From positions 1-9,445 of the forward strand of contig DASWEE010000089.1 in the NCBI GenBank assembly GCA_036394915.1: 9,445 bases of DNA, written 5' to 3'. Below, one piece after another: positions 1 to 5,676 of this stretch. Each line of letters opens with the position of its first letter. Within the stretch, counting starts at the first letter, position 1. The notes beneath the pieces were generated by a model that did not search any database, was not told where the DNA came from, and saw nothing but the letters and a program-made list of their open reading frames with translations. Origin of the DNA: JACDER01 sp036394915. GTDB lineage: Bacteria > Actinomycetota > Thermoleophilia > Gaiellales > Gaiellaceae. A program made the translations under genes and the position numbers.

Positions 1-2198
1 GAGCGGCGGATGTACCAGTTCGAGAGATCGTCGACGAACCGCTCGAAGGCGGCCGTCACGTCCGGCGTCCAGTACCGCTCGTAGGCGTCGGTCGTCTCCC
101 GGACGAGCTGCGACGTCCGCGCCTCGAGCCAGCGGTCGAGCGGTTGCAGCTCGCCGCCGGGCGTGTCGCGATCGAACTCGGCGATGTTCGCGTAGGTGAC
201 GAAGAACGAGACCGAGTTCCAGAACGTGAGCAGCCGCCGCTTGATCTCGTCGGCGGGCCCGTAGCCGAAGTTGATGTTCTGGCTGGGGTTCTGCGCGCAG
301 AAGAGCCAGCGGATCACATCCGCGCCCATCCGCTCGAGCGCCTCGCTCGCCTCGATCGCGTTGCCCGTCGACTTGTGCATCTCGCGCCCGGTCTCGTCAC
401 GCACGCGCTCGTAGGTGAGCACGGCCCGGTAGGGGCCGCGCCCGTCCAGGGTCAGCGCCATGAAGCTCTGCGAGTAGAACCAGAGACGGATCTGCTCCCG
501 GCTCTCCGAGACCCAGTCCGCCGGGAACCACTTCTCCCAGTAGGCATGGTCGGGGAGATCGGCGCCGGTGAGCCCGGCCGCCGCGCCCGTCCCGTTCCCG
601 CCCGGCACCCACTCCGGATTGCGCCAGCCGAGCGTGGAGAAGTGGACGATGCCTGCGTCGAGCCAGGCGTCGCCGACCTCCGGGATCCGCTCGACTTCCT
701 CGCCGCACTGCTCGCAGCGGATGGGCACCTCGTCGATCCAGGGGCGATGGAGCTCCTGGAGTTGCTCGAGCCCGCGGACGGCGCGCTCCTCGAGCTCGCC
801 CCGCGAGCCGATTACGTTCAGATGGCCGCAGCCGCAGGGATAGAACGGCAGCGGCAGCCCGAAGTACCGCTTGCGGGAGATGTTCCAGTCGCCCATGTTC
901 CGGAGCCAGTCGTCCATCCGCTTCGAGTAGAAGGGCGGCGTCCACTCGACGGTCGCGTTCGCGTCGAGCATCGGCTGCCGAATCTCCGCCGCCGAGATGA
1001 ACCAGTCGTCGACGACGCGGAAGAGGAGCGGGGTCTTGCAGCGCCAGCAGATCGGATAGCGGTGCTCGATCGTTCCCGCCTCGACCAGCAGGCCGCGCTC
1101 GTGCAACGACTCGATCACGGGCTCGGCCACCGCGTCGGTCGTGCGACCGGCGAGGTCGCCGTACTCAGGCAGCATCCGTCCCCCCTCGTCGATTGCGTTC
1201 AGCACCGGCAGGCCGTGGATACGGGAGAGCTCGAAGTCCTCGGTGCCGGCCCCAGGGGCGATGTGGACGACCCCGGTGCCCTCCGAGAGCGACACATCGT
1301 CCCAGGGGATGATGCGATGCTCGACACGCTCCTGCGCAGGGAGGAAGTCGAAGGGGCCTTCGTACTCCAGGCCCACGAGCTCCTCTCCGCGCACGCGCTC
1401 GGCAAACGCGTCGTCCGGGTAGCGCGCGACCGCGACCCACTCGCCGTTCGCCCTCCGGCCGTACTCGGCGTCCGGGCGGACGGCCGCGGCCACGTTCGCC
1501 GGCAGCGTCCACGGAGTCGTCGTCCAGACGACGAGCGACTCGCCCTCGCGCCCGCGAAGCGGGATGCGGACGAACAGGCTCGGATGCACGAGGAGGGCGT
1601 AGTTCTCCTCCCCCGCCTGCTCGTGCTTCGACAGCGAGGTGCCGCAGCGCGGGCACCACTGCGTGGAGCGGTGGCCCTTGTAGAGCCAGCCCCTGGCGTG
1701 GATCTCCTTCAGGAAGCGCCAGATGTACTCGATGTTCGTATCGCTGAACGTGTAATAGGAGTTGGGCCAGTCCATCCACATCCCGAGGCGTTGAGACTGC
1801 TCGCTGATCACTCCGGCGAAGTGCTCGACGCGCTCCTTGCATCGCTGGGCGAACTCGGCGAGCCCGTACTCCTCGATGTCGCGCTTCGAGTCGAGCCCCA
1901 ACGACTTCTCGACCTCGACCTCGACGTGCAGGCCCTGGCAGTCGAACCCGTTCTGGTAGCGCTGGTCGAATCCGCGCAGCGCCTTGTAGCGCTGGAAGAC
2001 GTCCTTTAGCGCCCGCCCCCAGGTGTGATGGACGCCCATCGGGTTGTTGGCCGTGATCGGGCCGTCCATGAAGCTGAACCGCGGGCCGCCGCGATTCTGC
2101 TCGCGGAGCGTGTCGAAGGTGCGCTCACGCTCCCACAGCTCGAGGATCTCGCGCTCGAGCGCGGGGTGATCCGGGACCGGCGCTAGCTTCTCGAACAT
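1..2198 (-). CDS. ileS: Isoleucyl-tRNA synthetase (partial, C-terminus outside window)
   Basis: Cytosolic class Ia aminoacyl-tRNA synthetase that charges tRNA-Ile and edits mischarged valine. The frame is open from ATG 2198 to the left edge, giving 732 codons, so the anticodon-binding end is missing. Residues 53-58 (PMGVHH, then TWG) are the HIGH-type ATP-binding motif. WTTTPWT at 225-231 and the later GTGVVHIAPGAGTEDF are hallmarks of the CP1 editing domain. Cysteine pairs CPRC and CWRC, and later CGC and CEQC, look like zinc-binding knuckles. The KMSKS loop reads EMHKSTGN (M607, K609), so the first lysine and first serine are replaced. The stretch VGDAWLDAG replaces the more usual DVWFDSG. 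Valyl- or leucyl-tRNA synthetase is less likely given the overall pattern, but the exact subfamily was not tested. No Shine-Dalgarno precedes the start; a TAGAAT box lies 6 bp upstream. Confidence 0.93.
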   Translation of the reverse strand, partial: MFEKLAPVPDHPALEREILELWERERTFDTLREQNRGGPRFSFMDGPITANNPMGVHHTWGRALKDVFQRYKALRGFDQRYQNGFDCQGLHVEVEVEKSLGLDSKRDIEEYGLAEFAQRCKERVEHFAGVISEQSQRLGMWMDWPNSYYTFSDTNIEYIWRFLKEIHARGWLYKGHRSTQWCPRCGTSLSKHEQAGEENYALLVHPSLFVRIPLRGREGESLVVWTTTPWTLPANVAAAVRPDAEYGRRANGEWVAVARYPDDAFAERVRGEELVGLEYEGPFDFLPAQERVEHRIIPWDDVSLSEGTGVVHIAPGAGTEDFELSRIHGLPVLNAIDEGGRMLPEYGDLAGRTTDAVAEPVIESLHERGLLVEAGTIEHRYPICWRCKTPLLFRVVDDWFISAAEIRQPMLDANATVEWTPPFYSKRMDDWLRNMGDWNISRKRYFGLPLPFYPCGCGHLNVIGSRGELEERAVRGLEQLQELHRPWIDEVPIRCEQCGEEVERIPEVGDAWLDAGIVHFSTLGWRNPEWVPGGNGTGAAAGLTGADLPDHAYWEKWFPADWVSESREQIRLWFYSQSFMALTLDGRGPYRAVLTYERVRDETGREMHKSTGNAIEASEALERMGADVIRWLFCAQNPSQNINFGYGPADEIKRRLLTFWNSVSFFVTYANIAEFDRDTPGGELQPLDRWLEARTSQLVRETTDAYERYWTPDVTAAFERFVDDLSNWYIRR

Positions 2199-2204
2199 GC
2201 TTCG

Positions 2205-2210
2205 ATTCTA
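2205..2210 (-). promoter_or_regulatory. Putative -10 box of a leaderless ileS transcript
   Basis: On the minus strand TAGAAT is followed by six bases and then the ileS ATG at 2198. This places the expected transcription start at or next to the start codon. The absence of a Shine-Dalgarno sequence upstream fits a leaderless mRNA, which is common in actinobacteria. No convincing -35 element is visible, also usual for such promoters. Position and sequence are seen; function is inferred. Confidence 0.45.
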
Positions 2211-2238
2211 GGCGGGAACAGTTCGGCGGCACGAATCG

Positions 2239-2266
2239 TTTCCACCAGTAGAGAGCGGGGTAGTCT
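2239..2266 (+). promoter_or_regulatory. Possible sigma-70-type promoter of trxA
   Basis: TTTCCA at 2239-2244 and TAGTCT at 2261-2266 are separated by 16 bp and lie in the only non-coding stretch upstream of the thioredoxin gene. They would give a leader of roughly 27 bases that includes the ribosome binding site at 2287-2294. The match to TTGACA/TATAAT is partial, so this is a candidate only. Confidence 0.3.
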
Positions 2267-2286
2267 GAACTCCGGCCAAACGTCGC

Positions 2287-2294
2287 GAAAGGGG
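2287..2294 (+). promoter_or_regulatory. Ribosome binding site deciding the trxA start
   Basis: GAAAGGGG ends five bases before ATG 2300. Another ATG at 2296 is in a different frame and too close to this site, so 2300 is the supported start. Confidence 0.6.
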
Positions 2295-2299
2295 AATGG

Positions 2300-2626
2300 A
2301 TGTCGACAGCAGTCACCGAATCGAGCTTCGAGCAGGAGGTCCTTCAGAGCGACAAGCCCGTGATCGTCGACTTCTGGGCCGAGTGGTGCGGGCCGTGTCA
2401 TGCGGTCTCGCCCGTGCTCGACCGGATCGTCGAAGAGCATGGGGACGAGCTCAAGCTCGTGAAGGTGAACATCGACGAGGAGCAGGGGCTCGCGATGCGC
2501 TACGGCATCGCCTCGATCCCGACGATCGTCCTCTTCAAGGACGGAGAGCCGGCCGCCGCCGCGATCGGCGCCCAGCCGAAGCAGGCGCTCGAGAAGAGCC
2601 TCGGCCTCGCCGCCGAAGCCGCCTAA
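2300..2626 (+). CDS. trxA: Thioredoxin
   Basis: Small cytosolic dithiol-disulfide oxidoreductase that reduces protein disulfides using electrons from thioredoxin reductase. The 108-residue length is standard for the family. The active site WCGPC has cysteines at 30 and 33. D24 corresponds to the buried aspartate, and P74 in SIPTIVLF is the cis-proline facing the active site. The residue after CGPC is histidine instead of the common lysine or arginine, a tolerated variation. There is no signal peptide or membrane segment, so it is not an exported thioredoxin-like protein. It is transcribed divergently from ileS and appears monocistronic. Its stop TAA (2624-2626) shares two bases with the end of the opposing gene remnant at 2623-2855. 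Confidence 0.96.
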   Translation: MSTAVTESSFEQEVLQSDKPVIVDFWAEWCGPCHAVSPVLDRIVEEHGDELKLVKVNIDEEQGLAMRYGIASIPTIVLFKDGEPAAAAIGAQPKQALEKSLGLAAEAA

Positions 2627-2855
2627 ACTCCTTCCGCTTCTTCCTTTTCCGGCGTCACGACGGGTGCCACGGCCTTCACGGTCGGCTCGTCAACGAGGCT
2701 GAGCACCCGCCCGTGGCGGTCGCGTGCGATGAGACGCCGATCTTGCTGAAGAACGCCAGCACCGCCGCCACGGTGTAGGCGCCGATGGTCGCATCCGTCA
2801 GCGGCGGATGGAGCGGGTGCCCCGGTAGGCCCTTGATCAGGTAGCTGAGCTTCAT
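2623..2855 (-). pseudogene. Collapsed DUF2231-like membrane protein gene
   Basis: No intact long frame exists, but two protein-like segments lie in different frames of the same strand. From ATG 2855 the first frame reads MKLSYLIKGLPGHPLHPPL followed by TDATIGAYTVAAVLAFF, which resembles the N-terminus and first membrane segment of DUF2231-type proteins (HPLHP motif). It then drifts and stops at 2676-2678. A second frame (offset by two bases) continues with DRHGRVLSLVDEP, then TVKAVAPVVTPEKEEAEGV, and stops at 2623-2625, like the cytoplasmic tail of such proteins. The remaining membrane segments, perhaps 100 residues, are missing. The simplest reading is an internal deletion that also shifted the frame. 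It lies 30 bp after the diiron-type enzyme gene. The family name comes from memory of the motif. A genuine 59-residue protein (2676-2855) is the alternative. Confidence 0.5.
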
Positions 2856-2873
2856 CCCGCGACTCTGCGCGGG
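2856..2873 (-). other. GC-rich hairpin between the diiron-type gene and the DUF2231-like remnant
   Basis: A perfect 6-bp inverted repeat (CCCGCG / CGCGGG) with a 6-base loop abuts the ATG at 2855 and lies 12 bp past the stop of the upstream gene. No T-run follows it on either strand, so it is not a canonical intrinsic terminator. It would cover any ribosome binding site for the remnant. Confidence 0.35.
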
Positions 2874-2885
2874 TATCTCTCCCGG

Positions 2886-3503
2886 CTAGCGCACGCTAAA
2901 CGCGTGCTGGACACCGTCGAGCAGCGTCCAATTGCCGGCGAGAGCACCCGATGCGGCCACGAGCAGTCGCTCCTCGTCGTCCGGCCCGGCCTTCTGCTCG
3001 AGCAGGCGGCGCGCCTGGTCGGCGTGAGCGCGGTCCAGCTCCGAGTGAAGGCGGAAGTACGCCGTCGCGGGGCCCTCGGCCGAATAGCCGTAGTGCTCGA
3101 CGAGACCGGCCAGCTTCGTCTCGGAGATGGCGGGCTGGCCCGACTCGACCGCATAGAGAATCGCGAGCGCCTCGAGCTCGTCGGCCGCCGCGGTCCACGA
3201 GCGCACACACTCGGCCGTCTCCGCCCGCGCCGGGCGGCCCGCATCTGCTCCGGCCGTCCAGGCGAACGTGTCCCAGAGAGCAACGTGCGCGGCCTCTTCC
3301 TCGGCGTGCTCGCGCAGCTCGGGATCGGCAGTGGCCGCCTGCGCGGCCGTCTGGGCGAGCGCGACCACGGCGTGGCGGTATTCGCCCGCGTAGTACGCCA
3401 GCTCGTCCTCACCGAGCTCGCCGGACTCCCAGCGCTCGTAGAAGGGGTGGCTGAGGACGTTCCAGCGGTTTCGTGCCTCCTCGAGGCGCTCGAAGAAATC
3501 CAT
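2886..3503 (-). CDS. Haem-oxygenase-fold diiron-type enzyme (TenA/PqqC/CADD-like superfamily)
   Basis: A 205-residue, all-helical soluble protein. The early motif HPFYERWESGELGEDELAYY (19-38) is typical of the TenA/PqqC/CADD-like superfamily. Candidate metal ligands follow the spacing known for haem-oxygenase-like diiron oxidases: E70-x2-H73, E120, and H153-x3-D157-x2-H160. The family makes varied products through O2 activation (UndA, SznF and CADD are members), so the substrate cannot be named. It is unlikely to be a thiaminase TenA: I see no thiamin genes nearby and the metal-ligand set is complete. A strong ribosome binding site (3509-3516) fixes ATG 3503. It lies 39 bp after the Nudix gene, very likely in one operon. 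Fold is confident, diiron chemistry probable, function unknown. Confidence 0.82.
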   Translation of the reverse strand: MDFFERLEEARNRWNVLSHPFYERWESGELGEDELAYYAGEYRHAVVALAQTAAQAATADPELREHAEEEAAHVALWDTFAWTAGADAGRPARAETAECVRSWTAAADELEALAILYAVESGQPAISETKLAGLVEHYGYSAEGPATAYFRLHSELDRAHADQARRLLEQKAGPDDEERLLVAASGALAGNWTLLDGVQHAFSVR

Positions 3504-3508
3504 GCTCG

Positions 3509-3516
3509 CTCCTCCC
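3509..3516 (-). promoter_or_regulatory. Strong ribosome binding site of the diiron-type gene
   Basis: On the minus strand GGGAGGAG ends five bases before ATG 3503. It is the best Shine-Dalgarno match in the window and supports both the start choice and expression as an internal operon gene. Confidence 0.7.
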
Positions 3517-3542
3517 GTTATCGCTCTGCCGACGCGGGAATG

Positions 3543-4088
3543 CTACTTGCGATGGCGACCGAGGGCTTCCTTGTCCTGGTCCAGCCCCAGCCAGAATGAG
3601 AGTACCTTCTCGTTGACCTCGAAGGCGAGCTCGTCGGGAGCCGGCAGCTCGTCCGGCGCGAACCAGCGCAGCTCGGCCACGTCGTCCGCCGCGTTCATCT
3701 CCCCCGAGAGGACGCGCGCCGTCCAGTACAGGTTGAGGGTGCTCGCCGCCGACGAGTCGTAGCCGTAACGGTCCATCCACACCCCGAGGAACTCCCGCGG
3801 CTCGACCTCGAGACCGGTCTCCTCGCGCAGCTCCCGCCGGAGCCCGTCGAGCGGATGCTCGCCCTCGTCGACGAAGCCGCCTGGCAGATCCCAGAGCCCC
3901 TTGTCGGGCTCCAGGGCCCGCCGGCCGAGCAGGACACACCCCTCCTCGTCGACGACGACCGCAGTCGCCGTCGGCACCGGGTTGGCGTACGAGACGAACC
4001 CGCATTGCGGGCACTCGACCCGTTTCTCGTCCCCGTCGAGCTCGCTCCGGCACCGCGGGCAGTACCTCCACCCGTGCAACACTCCCAT
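3543..4088 (-). CDS. Nudix hydrolase with N-terminal zinc ribbon
   Basis: Predicted cytosolic pyrophosphohydrolase for nucleoside-diphosphate-linked compounds, 181 residues. An N-terminal zinc ribbon has C10-x2-C13 and C26-x2-C29. The Nudix box at G71-L93 fits Gx5Ex7REUxEExGU exactly, with the metal-binding core RELREE at 85-90. The NADH pyrophosphatase (NudC) SQPWPFPxS signature is absent after the box, so NudC activity should not be assumed. The frame stays open upstream to 4592, but that extension runs through the opposing gene and the repeat array and is not protein-like, so ATG 4088 is chosen. GTG 4082 is an alternative. A TACGCT box lies 6 bp upstream, suggesting a leaderless mRNA. It is first in an operon with the diiron-type gene 39 bp downstream. 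Confidence 0.9.
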   Translation of the reverse strand: MGVLHGWRYCPRCRSELDGDEKRVECPQCGFVSYANPVPTATAVVVDEEGCVLLGRRALEPDKGLWDLPGGFVDEGEHPLDGLRRELREETGLEVEPREFLGVWMDRYGYDSSAASTLNLYWTARVLSGEMNAADDVAELRWFAPDELPAPDELAFEVNEKVLSFWLGLDQDKEALGRHRK

Positions 4089-4094
4089 CCGCCC

Positions 4095-4100
4095 AGCGTA
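4095..4100 (-). promoter_or_regulatory. Putative -10 box of a leaderless Nudix transcript
   Basis: TACGCT (TANNNT type) on the minus strand ends six bases before ATG 4088, the same geometry as at ileS. It sits inside the 15-bp gap between the divergent start codons, where no room is left for a leader with a Shine-Dalgarno site. Function is inferred from position. Confidence 0.4.
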
Positions 4101-4103
4101 AAC

Positions 4104-4475
4104 ATGCCGCGCGCCTCCGCCACCGCCCACGAGCTCTCCCGGATCGAAATCCTCGCAACGCTTCCCGGCGAGCGGCTGGCCAAGCTCGCCGCGCGGATGC
4201 GGCGCGAGACCGTCCTCCCCGGGGCGGCCCCCGTCGTCGAGGGCACGGACGGGGATCGCTTCTACGTCGTCTTGGCGGGGATGTTCAGCGTCAGCAAGAC
4301 CGGAGGCCTCGGAGAGCGCGCCGTGCTGCGGCCCGGCGACTATTTCGGCGAGGTCGCGCTCGCCATGCACATCCCGAGGACGGCGACGGTTCGCGCGCTC
4401 ACGCCGGCGACGGTCGCGAGCTGCGACCAGGCCACCTTCGACGAGTTCGTGCGCCCGCTGTTCGCCGACGACTAG
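4104..4475 (+). CDS. Stand-alone cyclic nucleotide-binding domain protein
   Basis: A 123-residue protein made of a single Crp-like cNMP-binding beta-roll. Two short helices (about 8-33) lead into the roll. The phosphate-binding cassette FGEVALAMHIPRTATV lies at 81-96; E83 and R92 correspond to the residues that hold the ribose and cyclic phosphate. No helix-turn-helix, kinase, channel or esterase domain follows, since the protein ends about 20 residues after the cassette. It is therefore a sensor without its own output and may act by binding a partner. ATG 4104 has neither a good Shine-Dalgarno nor a TANNNT box. GTG 4074, overlapping the Nudix start, is an alternative. Only 15 bp separates it from the divergent Nudix start, so shared control is possible. 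Ligand unknown. Confidence 0.82.
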   Translation: MPRASATAHELSRIEILATLPGERLAKLAARMRRETVLPGAAPVVEGTDGDRFYVVLAGMFSVSKTGGLGERAVLRPGDYFGEVALAMHIPRTATVRALTPATVASCDQATFDEFVRPLFADD

Positions 4476-4495
4476 CTCGGTCGGACGCCAGGGAT

Positions 4496-4672
4496 AGTCC
4501 AGAAGAGCCATGTCCCAGGGACTGTCCCTCGGACAGTGTCCGGATGGGCCATGCTCCAGGTGCATGCTCTCGAAGCTGTCTGGCAGAGCCATGCGCGGGT
4601 CCGTCCCTCCGGACTCTGTCCGGCCGAGCCATGTCCCAGGGACTGTCCCTTGGACATGTCCAGCGAGGCCTG
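4496..4672. repeat. Array of ~40-bp imperfect tandem repeats with GTCCC/GGGAC palindromes
   Basis: A TGTCC-type pentamer recurs at 4496 (as AGTCC), 4537, 4577 (as TGTCT), 4617 and 4657, giving steps of 41, 40, 40 and 40 bp. A GCCATG-type hexamer follows in register at 4507, 4548, 4588 and 4628, with a degenerate GCCTGC at 4668. Units one and four share an exact 25-bp identity (4505-4529 and 4626-4650). Each contains nested inverted repeats, TGTCC/GGACA around AGGGA/TCCCT. Units two and three are diverged and the fifth is partial. The region between the CNBD and ROK genes carries no convincing protein. Possible roles are transcription termination, protein binding, or a genome-wide dispersed element. 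None can be decided here. Confidence 0.8.
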
Positions 4673-4687
4673 CCCCCTAGACGGGGG
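4673..4687 (+). other. Small GC hairpin overlapping the ROK kinase Shine-Dalgarno region
   Basis: CCCCC (4673-4677) and GGGGG (4683-4687) pair across the 5-base loop TAGAC. The G-run also belongs to the only purine-rich ribosome-binding candidate (4683-4692) before GTG 4702. The hairpin could mask that site or be a remnant of the adjacent repeat array. Confidence 0.3.
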
Positions 4688-4688
4688 G

Positions 4689-4694
4689 TAGGCT
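4689..4694 (+). promoter_or_regulatory. Putative -10 box of a leaderless ROK kinase transcript
   Basis: TAGGCT (TANNNT type) ends seven bases before GTG 4702, close to the six-base spacing at ileS and the zinc-ribbon Nudix gene. No -35 element is clear. A longer transcript using the G-rich ribosome-binding candidate is the alternative. Confidence 0.35.
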
Positions 4695-4701
4695 TCGGGC
4701 C

Positions 4702-5676
4702 GTGTACGGCGGCGTCGACCTGGGCGGAACGAAGATCGAAGTGGTCGTCGTCGACGAGCAGCACGCTGTCAAGGGACAGGCGAGGCGGGCGACACCGACA
4801 ACCGGCGGGCCGCCGACGGTCGTGGAGGCGATCGCGGAAGCGGTGCGGGAAGCGGCCTCGGCCGCGGGGATCGAACCGTCCTCGCTCGGCGGGATCGGAG
4901 TCGGTTCTCCGGGCGAGGTCGAGAACGGCACGGTCGCCCAGGCCAGGAACCTGCCGGACTGGGAGGACGCGTTTCCGCTCTCCTCGGCGCTGAGCGAGCA
5001 GCTCGGCGCCCCGGTCGAGGTCGGGAACGACGTCGGAGTGGCCGTGGACGCCGAGGCCGCGCTCGGAGCAGGTAAGCCGTACGCCTCGTTCCTCGGAGTC
5101 TGGTGGGGTACCGGCGTCGGCGGGGCGTTCGTGATCGACGGCAAGCGCTGGCTCGGCCGCGGCGCGGCGGGCGAGATCGGGCACACCGTCGTCAAGCTCG
5201 ACGGCGCGCGCTGCCCCTGCGGACGCAAAGGCTGCCTGGAGGCCTACGCGGGGCGCGCGGCGATGGAGGCGCACGCACGCAAGGCCGTAGCCGAGGGCAA
5301 GAAGACTGTCCTGTTCGAGCTGATGGAAAAGCGCGGACGGACGAGGCTCACGAGCGGGATCTGGGAGCGGGCGCTGAAGGAGGAGGACAAGCTGGCCGAG
5401 CGGGTCATGGAGCGGGCGATCAAGGCACTCGGAGCCGGAATCGCGTCACAGGTCAACTTCCTCGACGTCGAAGCGGTCGTCATCGGCGGCGGCCTGGGGA
5501 CGCGGCTCGGCGAGCCGTACGCCGAACGGATCGAGCAGGCGATGATGCCGCACCTCTTCGTCACCGACCGGCCCCCGGCGGTGCATGTCGCCGCGCTCGG
5601 CGACCTCGGCGGAGCGATCGGCGCGACGCTGCTCGCGGCCCAGGCGGCATCCAGGAAGGCGACCATCTCGGCGTGA
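4702..5676 (+). CDS. ROK-family sugar kinase (probable glucokinase)
   Basis: Predicted cytosolic hexose kinase of the ROK family, 324 residues from GTG 4702. DLGGTK at 6-11 is the N-terminal phosphate-binding loop. D110 in VGND is the expected catalytic base. GTGVG lies at 136-140. E158 and H161 in GEIGH contact sugar and zinc, and C171, C173 and C178 in CPCGRKGCLE complete the ROK zinc motif. GGG at 262-264 belongs to the adenosine region. The zinc cluster points to an ATP-using glucokinase or N-acylhexosamine kinase and away from the polyphosphate glucokinases, which as I recall lack it; the exact sugar is not determined. Its TGA overlaps the GTG of the CYTH-CHAD gene by 4 bp, so the two are translationally coupled. 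Upstream lie the repeat array, a small hairpin and a TANNNT box. Confidence 0.9.
   Translation: MYGGVDLGGTKIEVVVVDEQHAVKGQARRATPTTGGPPTVVEAIAEAVREAASAAGIEPSSLGGIGVGSPGEVENGTVAQARNLPDWEDAFPLSSALSEQLGAPVEVGNDVGVAVDAEAALGAGKPYASFLGVWWGTGVGGAFVIDGKRWLGRGAAGEIGHTVVKLDGARCPCGRKGCLEAYAGRAAMEAHARKAVAEGKKTVLFELMEKRGRTRLTSGIWERALKEEDKLAERVMERAIKALGAGIASQVNFLDVEAVVIGGGLGTRLGEPYAERIEQAMMPHLFVTDRPPAVHVAALGDLGGAIGATLLAAQAASRKATISA

Noticed and set aside
144..2009. A 621-codon open frame on the plus strand opposite ileS
   Set aside because: It lies entirely antisense to a clear IleRS with catalytic and editing motifs. Its product is low-complexity, rich in Arg, Ala, Leu, Val and Glu, and has no recognisable domain. 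High G+C commonly leaves such mirror frames open.
2199..2299. T-box riboswitch upstream of ileS
   Set aside because: The gap to trxA is only 101 bp and a -10 box lies next to the start. I find no specifier stem or antiterminator.
2886..3503. TenA thiaminase / transcriptional regulator
   Set aside because: Same fold, but the complete set of acidic and histidine metal ligands and the lack of thiamin genes favour a metal-dependent oxidoreductase.
3543..4088. NADH pyrophosphatase NudC
   Set aside because: The zinc ribbon and Nudix box fit, but the SQPWPFPxS specificity signature is not present after the box.
4089..4592. N-terminal extension of the zinc-ribbon Nudix frame
   Set aside because: The frame is open to 4592 but runs antisense to the CNBD gene and through the repeat array, and the translated sequence is not protein-like. 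The zinc ribbon gives a natural N-terminus at 4088.
4496..4672. CRISPR array
   Set aside because: Repeats are contiguous and imperfect, with no unique spacers between identical repeats and no cas genes nearby.
4399..5274. Open frames crossing the repeat array and antisense to the ROK gene
   Set aside because: They consist of repeat translation plus the mirror of ROK coding sequence. The 40-bp period is not a multiple of three, so the repeat does not encode a constant peptide.
5103..5672. N-terminal extension of the CYTH-CHAD frame
   Set aside because: This part overlaps the ROK kinase in another frame and translates to Arg-rich sequence. The CYTH signature begins just after GTG 5673.
4702..5676. 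Polyphosphate glucokinase (PpgK)
   Set aside because: Tempting because of the polyphosphate genes nearby, but the CPCGRKGC zinc motif marks the ATP-dependent ROK kinases.
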